DNA of 61,959 nucleotides. It comes from WAPX01 sp964622075 (lineage in GTDB: Archaea > Halobacteriota > Archaeoglobi > Archaeoglobales > Archaeoglobaceae). A program made the translations under genes and the position numbers. Below the pieces are notes generated by a model. The model had not been told where the DNA came from. It saw nothing but the letters and a program-made list of their open reading frames with translations, and searched no databases. Within the stretch, counting starts at the first letter, position 1. Each line of letters starts with the position of its first letter. Positions 1 through 7,715 of this stretch are shown here, in pieces. The DNA is taken from the NCBI GenBank assembly GCA_964622075.1, contig CAZUMR010000064.1, positions 1-61,959 on the forward strand, written 5' to 3'.

Positions 1-2
1 TT

Positions 3-125
3 GAGGATTGCTTTCCTTACATGAATTCTGAGGAAAAGTATCTGTTTCAGGAGCTCGTAGTCCTAAGAGTTCTCGCTCTGAGAAGTGCTGGAAAGAGGGA
101 AGTTGTTCTTGAGGTGGTCGGATAG
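3..125 (+). CDS. C-terminal fragment of an unidentified protein, cut by the window edge
   Basis: The frame is open from the left edge to a TAG at 123-125, giving the last 40 residues of a protein that starts outside the window. The tail is helical and rich in Leu, Val, Glu and Arg. I do not recognise a family. Its base composition resembles the bulk of the window, and the sequence becomes sharply AT-rich right after the stop. Coding status rests only on the open frame and codon choice. Confidence 0.4.
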   Translation, partial: EDCFPYMNSEEKYLFQELVVLRVLALRSAGKREVVLEVVG

Positions 126-304
126 TTTATGGTATTTTTAATTTCTTTTATTTAATTTTATATTTAATTTAGAATTATAAACCTAATAGATAGAATAACA
201 ATGTAAATACTGGTAGTTTTACACTTCTGCAGCTAGTATTATATAGTCGTCCTGCAGCAAATCTGTAGCGTGATATTGCAAATAGTTTACAATAGGTGGA
301 TATT

Positions 305-1012
305 ATGAAAGCAGTGATCTTGGCTGGTGGTAAAGGGACGAGATTAAGACCCTATACTGTAGCATTTCCGAAACCTTTGATGCCTGTAGGTAATATGCCT
401 ATTTTGGAGATAATTATTAGACAACTTAAATCGCATGGAATTGAAGATATTATTTTGGCTGTAGGACATTTATCTGAACTTATAATGACTTATTTTGGTG
501 ATGGTAGAAAATTTGGAGTGAATATCAAGTATTCCAAGGAAGATATACCTCTAGGAACTGCTGGACCCTTATCTTTGCTTAAAGATGAACTTAACGAGAC
601 ATTTATTGTTATGAATGGTGACATTCTTACGACTTTAAATTATTCGGATTTGGTAAATTATCATAAAAAAAATAAATCCATAGCGACAATTGCCTTGAAT
701 AAAAGAGATGTTTATATAGATTTTGGAGTAGTAGAGATAGATAAGAAAAATTATAATATTTTGAAATACATTGAGAAACCGACATTACATTATCTCGTAA
801 GTATGGGGATCTATGTTTTTGAGCCTAAGGTACTGGAATATATACCATATGGGGTAAAGTTCGATTTCCCTGATTTAGTGCGGGAATTAATTAAATCTAA
901 AGAAACTGTTAAAGGTTATGTATATGATGGTTACTGGCTAGATATTGGTAGACCTGAAGATTATGAAAAAGCAAATATAGAGATAGATAAAATTATGAAA
1001 TATTTGTTTTGA
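305..1012 (+). CDS. Sugar-1-phosphate nucleotidylyltransferase (RmlA/HddC-like)
   Basis: Transfers a nucleotide to a sugar 1-phosphate, making an NDP-sugar donor for glycan assembly. The N-terminus shows the nucleotide-binding signature (LAGGKGTRLRP, then FPKPLMPV), a metal/sugar site MNGD near residue 102, an EKP motif, and the WLDIGRPEDYEKAN ending typical of heptose- or hexose-1-P nucleotidyltransferases. It is 235 aa with no beta-helix tail, unlike the paralogs at 5311 and 6542. An in-frame GTG at 296 lies inside the Shine-Dalgarno AGGTGG, so ATG 305 is the start. DegT follows 9 nt after the stop and probably shares the transcript. The gene is AT-rich compared with 2211-9503, suggesting separate acquisition. 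Sugar specificity is unknown. Confidence 0.85.
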   Translation: MKAVILAGGKGTRLRPYTVAFPKPLMPVGNMPILEIIIRQLKSHGIEDIILAVGHLSELIMTYFGDGRKFGVNIKYSKEDIPLGTAGPLSLLKDELNETFIVMNGDILTTLNYSDLVNYHKKNKSIATIALNKRDVYIDFGVVEIDKKNYNILKYIEKPTLHYLVSMGIYVFEPKVLEYIPYGVKFDFPDLVRELIKSKETVKGYVYDGYWLDIGRPEDYEKANIEIDKIMKYLF

Positions 1013-1021
1013 GGTGTAACT

Positions 1022-2164
1022 ATGCGCTGGAAAATTATGTTATCAGATATTGACCTTGGTGATGAGGAGATAAATTCAGTTCTAAACGTTCTTAAATCTA
1101 AGTGGCTTTCTATGGGAAAAGTCACAAAAAAGTTTGAAGAAAAATTTGCGGAATATCTGGGTGTTAAATATGCTTTTGCGGTTTCTAGCGGTACTGCTGC
1201 ATTACACATTGCATGCAGAGCTCTGAACATTGGGGTGGGTGATGAAGTAATACTGCCGGCACTTACATTTGTTGCAACCTCAAATGCAGTTCTCTATTGT
1301 GGAGCAAAACCTGTCTTTGCAGATATAACTTCTACTCAGAATTTTAATATATCTCCTGATGACATTCTGGAAAAAATTAGCAGTAGGTCTAAAGCTATAA
1401 TTGTGGTACATTATGGTGGTTATCCATGTGATATGAAAGCGATATTGGATATAGCGGAGGACTATAAACTTAAAGTTATTGAAGACTCAGCACATGCAAT
1501 TGGTGCTGAGTATAATGGCACAAAATGCGGCACCATTGGTGATGTTGGTTGTTTTAGTTTTTTTGCAAATAAAAACCTAGTAACGGGTGAGGGTGGAATG
1601 ATTGTAACAGATGATCGGAATTTAGCTGAGAAGATAAGTGTTTTAAGATCGCATGGTATGACGACGCTTACATGGGATCGTTTTAAAGGTCACTCTTATA
1701 CATATGATGTTGTAGATTTGGGTTATAATTATAGATTAACTGAATTGGCATCTGCTTTAGGTATTGTGCAATTAAAAAAACTTGATAGAAATAACAAAAA
1801 AAGAGAAAAATTGGTCTCAAAGTACAAAAAATTACTTAGAAATCTACCTTTAGAAATTCCATTTAAAAAATTTGTGGGAAAATCATCGTATCATATATTC
1901 CCAATACTTCTTAATGAAGCTGTAAATAGGTTTGAATTTATGGATTATTTAAGTCACAGAGGTATTCAAACGAGCATTCATTATCGTCCAGTTCATCTTT
2001 TCACATACTATCGCAAAACATTTGGATTTAAAGAAGGAATGCTACCAAAAACGGAATATGTGGGATCTCATGAAGTTACTTTACCTTTACATCCTCTTAT
2101 GTGTGAGGAGGATATACAATATATTAGTGACGTTATTTCATCGTTTTTTAATTCTTCTTTGTAA
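1022..2164 (+). CDS. DegT/DnrJ/EryC1/StrS-family PLP-dependent sugar aminotransferase
   Basis: Family members transaminate NDP-keto-sugars to amino-sugars for surface polysaccharides. The PLP fold is clear: SGTAALH at 56-62 binds phosphate, IEDSAHA places the pyridine-nitrogen Asp at 155, and FFANKNLVTGEGG puts the Schiff-base Lys at 184. Length (380 aa) is normal. SD GAGGTG at 1011-1016 sits 5 nt before ATG 1022. Pairing with the upstream nucleotidyltransferase implies an activated amino-sugar, but the keto-sugar substrate cannot be read from sequence. Composition is AT-rich like its partner. Confidence 0.9.
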   Translation: MRWKIMLSDIDLGDEEINSVLNVLKSKWLSMGKVTKKFEEKFAEYLGVKYAFAVSSGTAALHIACRALNIGVGDEVILPALTFVATSNAVLYCGAKPVFADITSTQNFNISPDDILEKISSRSKAIIVVHYGGYPCDMKAILDIAEDYKLKVIEDSAHAIGAEYNGTKCGTIGDVGCFSFFANKNLVTGEGGMIVTDDRNLAEKISVLRSHGMTTLTWDRFKGHSYTYDVVDLGYNYRLTELASALGIVQLKKLDRNNKKREKLVSKYKKLLRNLPLEIPFKKFVGKSSYHIFPILLNEAVNRFEFMDYLSHRGIQTSIHYRPVHLFTYYRKTFGFKEGMLPKTEYVGSHEVTLPLHPLMCEEDIQYISDVISSFFNSSL

Positions 2165-2210
2165 TTTTCATAAATTTTTTTAATTAAATTATTTTTAGTA
2201 ATTTATTTAT
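2165..2210. terminator. Convergent T-rich terminator region
   Basis: The 46 nt between the DegT stop and the convergent TrmB stop are almost pure A/T, with runs of T on the plus strand and T-rich stretches on the minus strand. Archaeal RNA polymerase terminates at such oligo-T tracts, so this spacer probably ends both transcripts. No hairpin is needed or obvious. Confidence 0.5.
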
Positions 2211-3026
2211 TTAACTAGATTCGTATTTCCAGATCAAATCAAAATACTTTTTCATACCTGCAACCAGACTCGGATTTTCAGTCACAGCAGCATCTCTAAG
2301 ATACAGCGGAGTCCTCGGATCTTCAACAACGAATATAGCTTTTCCAGATGTGTATTCATAACTTGGATCAACTATCGCCCCCCGCAACGGTAAGGTCGTT
2401 TTGCTGAATTTGATTTCAACTCTCGCTAAGTCCTTATGGATCATCCTAACTATTTCCTCTTGAACTCTTACTGCCCTTTCGTCGAGAAAGTTTTTACCAA
2501 GCAGGAGAATCCTTACTATTACCCCCCTCCGAACAGCGGAAATCAACTCATCTCTGACCTTGGGATAGTACTCAAATACCTTGGATATCACGTTTATCTC
2601 TTTTCTCGCTTCGGAGAACATGAGTCTGGTTTCCCTTTCAGAGGCTTCACCAACCTTTACGACCCGTATCAGTTCTCCCGGCTCCGATTTTGGATTGTAT
2701 ATATCTTCAAGCACCTGTGTTAGTTCATCTTTTCTCTCTTCAATTTTTTTTATTTTCTCTTTGCACTCAATTTCTACGTTAAATTTTAATCTTTCAAGTA
2801 TCTCCTCTGGTTTTTTTGCTCTGTAGTATGTTGGCCTTCCCGGCCTCTTATCTGCCAGCCCTGCGTTTACGAGCTGATCCAGAACGGAGTAAACCTTTGC
2901 TCTTGGTACACCACTTAACTGAGCTATATCGGAAGCCTTGCCCTCACCACACTGAAGCAGGGCGAGCAGGACTTTTACCTGATACCCGCTCAGTCCAAAG
3001 CTCTCCAGTACTTCCTCCACATCCAT
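2211..3026 (-). CDS. TrmB-family transcriptional regulator
   Basis: A winged-helix sugar-sensing regulator. Residues about 5-65 form the TrmB helix-turn-helix (LSGYQVKVLLALL, then SGVPRAKVYSVLDQL and a GRPTYYRA wing). A charged coiled-coil linker follows (about 75-110), then the C-terminal effector-binding domain. ATG 3026 is preferred over a GTG at 3041: the upstream sequence carries GGAAGTGA, and the minus-strand TATA (3058-3051) predicts a transcription start near 3028, giving a nearly leaderless message. It is divergent from the sulfoquinovose-type operon, and a perfect palindrome (3064-3084) lies between. TrmB proteins usually control neighbouring sugar genes, so this operon is the obvious target. 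Confidence 0.88.
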   Translation of the reverse strand: MDVEEVLESFGLSGYQVKVLLALLQCGEGKASDIAQLSGVPRAKVYSVLDQLVNAGLADKRPGRPTYYRAKKPEEILERLKFNVEIECKEKIKKIEERKDELTQVLEDIYNPKSEPGELIRVVKVGEASERETRLMFSEARKEINVISKVFEYYPKVRDELISAVRRGVIVRILLLGKNFLDERAVRVQEEIVRMIHKDLARVEIKFSKTTLPLRGAIVDPSYEYTSGKAIFVVEDPRTPLYLRDAAVTENPSLVAGMKKYFDLIWKYESS

Positions 3027-3050
3027 TGAATTCACTTCCACAGAAAACTT

Positions 3051-3060
3051 AATATAAGTT
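3051..3060. promoter_or_regulatory. TATA element shared by trmB and the sugar operon
   Basis: AATATAAG reads as a TATA element on both strands. On the minus strand it lies about 27 nt from the regulator ATG at 3026. On the plus strand it predicts initiation near 3080, inside the palindrome. Confidence 0.5.
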
Positions 3061-3063
3061 TAT

Positions 3064-3084
3064 GTTACTACAATTGGTAGTAAC
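3064..3084. promoter_or_regulatory. Perfect inverted repeat, candidate TrmB operator
   Basis: GTTACTAC-AATTG-GTAGTAAC has 8-bp perfect arms and a 5-bp spacer. It lies between the TATA element and the Shine-Dalgarno of the 3103 operon, over the predicted transcription start, and upstream of the TATA box of the regulator. That layout fits repression of the sugar operon by the adjacent TrmB protein. Binding is inferred. Confidence 0.7.
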
Positions 3085-3102
3085 AATCTGGAGGTAATGT
3101 TA

Positions 3103-4272
3103 ATGACGATACTGGTTACTGGTGCTGATGGATACGTTGGCTGGCCACTGATGCTTAAACTGGCAAAGGAATTTCCAGACGAGAGGATAATTGGTGTAGA
3201 TAATTTTGGTAGAAGAAGGTGGGTGGAGGAAGTAGGGGCTGACAGTGTGATACCTGTTAGCTCCATGGAAAAAAGAATTGAGAAAGCCAAGGAGCTTGGT
3301 TTTGGGAACCTGAGTTTTATTTACGGTGATCTGACCGATAAAGAATTCGTCAGAAACTTAATAAGAGTGTTTAAACCTGAAACAGTGCTTCATCTGGCTG
3401 CTCAGCCCTCCGCTCCTTACTCCCACATAAGTCTTGACAGAGCTCACTATACTCAGAAGAACAACGTTTTGGGAACTTTAAATCTGCTCTGGGCGTTGAG
3501 GGAGGAAAAGCTAATCAACACTCACTTTATAGAGACAACAACCACAGGAATATACGGTGCACCAAACCTAAACATCCCTGAAGGTTTCGTAGAAGTGGTT
3601 GACAGGTTTGGAAACAGGGATGTCTTACCTTTCCCCAACATTGCATCGAGTTTTTATCATGTTACCAAAGGTTTTGATGCCGTCAACATGTGGCTCACTA
3701 ACCTTCAGACTGGAATGCCCTGCACTGATGTAAGGACGAGCATAGTTTACGGGACAGATACAGAAGAAACGAGAACAGATGATATGTTGGCTACAAGATT
3801 TGATATAGATTTTTATTTTGGAACTCTGTTTAACAGGTGGGCAGCAATGATAATCGCCAATCATCCTTTGACCGTTTACGGGTCTGGAAACCAGATCAAA
3901 CCGTTTATAAGTCTGGAAGATTGCTGCAGGAGTCTGGTTAACGTTGTTAAGGAAGGAAACGACGGAGAATACAGGGTTTACAACCAGCTTGTTGAGTACG
4001 TGAGGATAAAGGATCTTGCTAATGACCTGAACGAAGCTTCTGAAGAGGTTCTGGGTAGAAGTCCAGGGATAGAGTTTATCCCTAACCCGAGAAAGGAGAA
4101 GGAGGAGAGTGAATACAGATTCGATAACGACAGATTCATGAAAGTTCTGGGAAAACCAAAACACCCGAAAATGAAAGAAACACTTCCTGAAGTCATAGAG
4201 AGGTTAAACGCCTTTAAAGATAGGATAGAGCAGATGAAAGACCTGTTTATTCCAAGGGCGGTGAGAAAATGA
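3103..4272 (+). CDS. UDP-sulfoquinovose synthase-like NAD-dependent epimerase/dehydratase (SQD1/Agl3 family)
   Basis: An extended short-chain dehydrogenase that in its family converts UDP-glucose plus sulfite to UDP-sulfoquinovose. Residues 7-13 are the NAD loop GADGYVG, TTTTG near 148 gives the active-site Thr, and SFYHVTK places Tyr185 and Lys189. The family-specific stretches APYSHIS..RAHYTQKNNVLGTLN and VVYG-like IVYGTDTEET match SQD1 rather than ordinary GalE. SD GGAGGT at 3090-3095 fits ATG 3103 better than ATG 3097. The next epimerase overlaps by 4 nt (ATGA). In Sulfolobus the homolog Agl3 supplies sulfoquinovose to the S-layer N-glycan, so a sulfonated surface sugar is the likely product. 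Confidence 0.85.
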   Translation: MTILVTGADGYVGWPLMLKLAKEFPDERIIGVDNFGRRRWVEEVGADSVIPVSSMEKRIEKAKELGFGNLSFIYGDLTDKEFVRNLIRVFKPETVLHLAAQPSAPYSHISLDRAHYTQKNNVLGTLNLLWALREEKLINTHFIETTTTGIYGAPNLNIPEGFVEVVDRFGNRDVLPFPNIASSFYHVTKGFDAVNMWLTNLQTGMPCTDVRTSIVYGTDTEETRTDDMLATRFDIDFYFGTLFNRWAAMIIANHPLTVYGSGNQIKPFISLEDCCRSLVNVVKEGNDGEYRVYNQLVEYVRIKDLANDLNEASEEVLGRSPGIEFIPNPRKEKEESEYRFDNDRFMKVLGKPKHPKMKETLPEVIERLNAFKDRIEQMKDLFIPRAVRK

Positions 4273-5246
4273 TAGTTGTTACCGGTGCTGCCGGTTATGT
4301 TGGCAGCTATCTGATTAAGAAACTTGCAGAAAATTCAGATCACGAAATAGTTGGAGTTGATAACTTTCTTGTTGGTATGGAGGAAAACTATGAGCTGATT
4401 AAGAAGTTTGTCGGCACAGATAGAGTTAGCTTGGTGAAGGGAGATATATGCGACAGAGAGTTTGTCAGAGACCTCTTAAAAGATGCTGAGATAGTTTACC
4501 ACCTGGCAGCAGTATCTGGTGTCGTTCAGTGCAACAGAAGTCCCTATCTGGCTTTTAAGGTCAATGTTGAAGGAACGCTCAATTTGCTTGAAGAGAGTTT
4601 AAATGGTAGCGTTGAGTATTTTATCTATCCGTCAAGCTCTGCTGTTTATGGGGAAGTTGACGATGTGGCGAAAGAAGATTTACCGTTAAAGCCGCTTAAC
4701 AAGTACGGTGCTATGAAAGCCTGCTGTGAAAATCTATGCTCTGGCTATTACAACCTTCACGGAATTGGGACTGTCGTTTTAAGGTTTACAAACATATATG
4801 GTGTTGGTATATACCCGAAGTGGAGGACTGTTGTCACGAACTTTGTATTGAGAGCTCTGAGGGGTGAGCCTCTAACGATTCATGGTAGCGGTGAGCAGAG
4901 GAGAGATTTCATACACATAGACGATGTAATATCTATTTACAGGATTGTAATTTCTCCAAGAGCAAAGGGTGAAATCTTTAATGCTGGCAGCGGTTACGAT
5001 GCAAGTATAAAAGAGCTCGCTGAAATCGTCAGAAATATTGCGAAAAGGAGAGGAATTGATGTAAAAGTAACGCACACCGAGGCGAGGGAGGAGAAAGAGA
5101 GAAAATTCAGTTACGATGTCAGCAAAATAAAGGAGCTCGGCTTTAATCCTGTGTATGACGTGAAAAGCGGGATTGAAAAAACTTTTGAGGATGTAGAGCT
5201 AATACTAAAGAAGATGGGATTTAGAGAATTTCAGAAAAGTATATAA
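4269..5246 (+). CDS. NAD-dependent epimerase/dehydratase (GalE-like)
   Basis: Extended SDR enzyme acting on an NDP-sugar, probably a 4-epimerase. GAAGYVG at 6-12 binds NAD, the SSSAVYG segment gives the catalytic Ser/Thr region, and NKYGAMK contains the Tyr-x3-Lys pair. GSGEQRRDFIHIDD is the usual NDP-sugar-binding stretch. The start codon overlaps the previous stop (ATGA), so the two are translationally coupled and probably act on sequential or paired sugars. Length (325 aa) is normal. Exact substrate is unresolved. Confidence 0.88.
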   Translation: MIVVTGAAGYVGSYLIKKLAENSDHEIVGVDNFLVGMEENYELIKKFVGTDRVSLVKGDICDREFVRDLLKDAEIVYHLAAVSGVVQCNRSPYLAFKVNVEGTLNLLEESLNGSVEYFIYPSSSAVYGEVDDVAKEDLPLKPLNKYGAMKACCENLCSGYYNLHGIGTVVLRFTNIYGVGIYPKWRTVVTNFVLRALRGEPLTIHGSGEQRRDFIHIDDVISIYRIVISPRAKGEIFNAGSGYDASIKELAEIVRNIAKRRGIDVKVTHTEAREEKERKFSYDVSKIKELGFNPVYDVKSGIEKTFEDVELILKKMGFREFQKSI

Positions 5247-5310
5247 TAGTTAATATTAATTTTTTATTCAATTATTGCTGTTTATTAATGTGTTTAAATT
5301 TAAAGTGGTG

Positions 5311-6531
5311 ATGTCTGTGAAGGCAGTTGTACTTGCAGCTGGAGAGGGGACAAGAATGCGTCCCCTTACATACACAAGACCCAAGGTAATGCTACCAGTA
5401 GCCAACAGACCAATTCTTGAGCACATAATTTATGAATTGAAGAAATCTGGCATATCTGAGGTAATCTTTGTCGTTGGATACAGGGAGAACGTAATAAGAG
5501 AGTACTTTGGAGATGGCAGCAGGTGGGGGATATGCATAAGGTACGTCTCCCAGAGAAAGCAACTTGGTACTGCTGATGCTTTAAAGGCAGCACGTCACTT
5601 ACTTGACGGGGATTTTTTGATGCTGAATGGGGACAATCTCTTTGACGGGAGTGAACTAAGAAAAATGCTTGAAAACGATAGCATGGCCATTGGCATCGTA
5701 AAAGTTGACAATCCAAGAGAATTTGGAGTAACTTTAATTGAAAATGGATATGTTAGGAAAATTATAGAAAAACCCAAAACACCTCCATCAAATCTTGTAA
5801 ACTCCGGAATATACAAGTTCAGTGAAGAAATTTTCGAATTCCTTGAAAAAACACCCCTATCAAAAAGAGGTGAATACGAAATAACTGACACAATCCAGCT
5901 TGCAATAAACGCGGGTGCAGAATTCAGGGCTGTAAAACTTGAGACTTGGATAGACATTGGTTATCCATGGAATATGCTTGAGGCTAACGAACTCATGCTC
6001 AGTCGTATGGATGGAGAAGTGAGGGGGGAGGTTGAGGAAGGTGCTACGATTAAGGGCAAAGTCATTATTGGTGAGGGCACAGTAGTCAGATCTGGTTCAT
6101 ACATCGTAGGCCCGACAATCATCGGTAAAAACTGCGTGGTGGGGCCGAACTGCTTCATAAGGCCCTGCACGAGTATAGGGGATAACTGCCACATCGGTGC
6201 ATGTGTTGAGATAAAGAACACGATAGTGATGTCAAATACCAACGTTCCACACCTGAATTACATTGGAGATTCCATTATTGGTGAGAACTGCAACTTTGGT
6301 GCTGGAACAAAAATAGCAAATCTCAGACTTGATGGAGGAACGATTTACGCTACAGTCAGGGGGAAGAGAATCTCCACAGGCAGGAGAAAGTTTGGAGCAG
6401 TGGTGGGCGATAACGTTAAAACGGGAATAAACGTCTCCATAAACGTGGGTACACTGATTGGCAATGATGTCTTTATTGCTCCTTCTGCAAGAGTTGACGG
6501 TTACGTTGAGCCTTATTCAAGAATCTTTTGA
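5311..6531 (+). CDS. Bifunctional sugar-1-phosphate nucleotidylyltransferase/acetyltransferase (GlmU-like)
   Basis: Archaeal GlmU-type enzyme: an N-terminal nucleotidyltransferase (LAAGEGTRMRP, KVMLPVANRP, LNGDN, EKP) and, from about residue 240, a left-handed beta-helix of hexapeptide repeats. The late segment IANLRLDGG and STGRRKFGAVVGDNVKTGINVSI is typical of the acetyl-CoA-dependent GlcN-1-P acetyltransferase half. Together these make UDP-GlcNAc from GlcN-1-P. ATG 5311 follows GTGGTG immediately; GTG 5317 with better SD spacing is a possible alternative. GlmS two genes downstream supplies the pathway, although phosphoglucosamine mutase is absent here. Confidence 0.88.
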   Translation: MSVKAVVLAAGEGTRMRPLTYTRPKVMLPVANRPILEHIIYELKKSGISEVIFVVGYRENVIREYFGDGSRWGICIRYVSQRKQLGTADALKAARHLLDGDFLMLNGDNLFDGSELRKMLENDSMAIGIVKVDNPREFGVTLIENGYVRKIIEKPKTPPSNLVNSGIYKFSEEIFEFLEKTPLSKRGEYEITDTIQLAINAGAEFRAVKLETWIDIGYPWNMLEANELMLSRMDGEVRGEVEEGATIKGKVIIGEGTVVRSGSYIVGPTIIGKNCVVGPNCFIRPCTSIGDNCHIGACVEIKNTIVMSNTNVPHLNYIGDSIIGENCNFGAGTKIANLRLDGGTIYATVRGKRISTGRRKFGAVVGDNVKTGINVSINVGTLIGNDVFIAPSARVDGYVEPYSRIF

Positions 6532-6541
6532 GGTGTTTTGC

Positions 6542-7705
6542 ATGCAGGCCGTAATTCTTGCTGCTGGAGAAGGTTACAGGCTCAGACCATTCACGGTAAA
6601 CAAGCCAAAAGTTATGGTAAAGGTAGCAAACAAGCCCATTCTGGAATATGTGGTCGAAGCTCTTGCTTCAGCTGGTGTAAGGGATATTGTGATGGTTGTA
6701 GGATACAGGAAAAACAGAGTCATCGACTACTTCGGTGATGGGAAGGACTGGGGGGTAAGGATAGAGTACGCCGTACAATCCCAGCAGATAGGAACGGCCC
6801 ACGCTCTGAAGCAGGCGGAGGAGCTTGTAAGAGAAGAAACCTTTCTCGTTCTCTCCGGAGACAACGTGATCGGGGCAGAAACTGTAAAGGCATTAAACCG
6901 TCCTTGGACTGTTGCATATAAAGTTTCTGAGGAACCCTCGAAGTACGGGGTTTTAATTTTGGAGGGAAACAGGATCAGGAAAATTGTTGAAAAACCCTCA
7001 GGATTGGTGAGCAACCTGATAAATGTTGGAGCGTATCATTTTGGCAAAGAAATTTTCGAGTGGATAGGCGATAGAAGGGACCTTGTCGAAGTAGTGAATC
7101 TGATGATAGAGAATGGATACAAATTTGAGTGCGTAGAGGCCAAAGTGTGGATGGATGTTGTCTATCCGTGGGATATACTGAAAGTAAACGATCTTGCGAT
7201 GGGTTTTTCGGGAAAGGAAGTAGGTGGAAAAATTGAGAATGTAACAATAGTTGGGGATGTAAGAGTAGGTAAAAACAGTATTCTGAGGGCAAACTCCTAC
7301 ATAAAAGGTCCGTGCATCGTTGGAGAGAACAGCGAAATAGGACCAAACTCCGTGATAATGCCTGCAACATCTATTGGAGATAATGTGAAAGTTGGTGCTT
7401 TCTGTTACATCGAAAACTGTGTGATTGGTGACAATGTAATCATAATGCCAAACTGTCATCTGAAGGACTGTGTAATTGATGATGGATGTGTAATCAAACC
7501 CAACTGCACAGTCATAAGTGATTATGCTGAGATCGTTGCTGATGGAAAACTGCACAGAGTCAGGGCAGGAGCATTTGTAGGCGAAAATTGCGAAATAGGG
7601 GCAAGCACGGTTCTCAAGCCCGGATCTATTGTTGGAAATAACGTTAGAATTTCAGAGCTGAAAGTGGTTGATGGTGCCATTCCTGATTCGAGCGTTGTTC
7701 TGTAG
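6542..7705 (+). CDS. Second bifunctional nucleotidylyltransferase with beta-helix domain
   Basis: Paralog of the preceding gene with the same order: nucleotidyltransferase (LAAGEGYRLRP, KVMVKVANKP, LSGDN, EKPSG) then hexapeptide repeats from about 240 to the end. The repeat region is more divergent and lacks the RGKRISTGRRKFG stretch, so acetyltransferase activity is less certain and another sugar phosphate may be used. SD GAGGTG at 6530-6535 includes the previous stop and lies 6 nt before ATG 6542. The two probably arose by tandem duplication and then diverged. Confidence 0.85.
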   Translation: MQAVILAAGEGYRLRPFTVNKPKVMVKVANKPILEYVVEALASAGVRDIVMVVGYRKNRVIDYFGDGKDWGVRIEYAVQSQQIGTAHALKQAEELVREETFLVLSGDNVIGAETVKALNRPWTVAYKVSEEPSKYGVLILEGNRIRKIVEKPSGLVSNLINVGAYHFGKEIFEWIGDRRDLVEVVNLMIENGYKFECVEAKVWMDVVYPWDILKVNDLAMGFSGKEVGGKIENVTIVGDVRVGKNSILRANSYIKGPCIVGENSEIGPNSVIMPATSIGDNVKVGAFCYIENCVIGDNVIIMPNCHLKDCVIDDGCVIKPNCTVISDYAEIVADGKLHRVRAGAFVGENCEIGASTVLKPGSIVGNNVRISELKVVDGAIPDSSVVL

Positions 7706-7715
7706 GGTGCCTGTT

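Noticed and set aside
296..304. GTG start for the first nucleotidyltransferase
   Set aside because: This GTG is part of the Shine-Dalgarno AGGTGG used by ATG 305.
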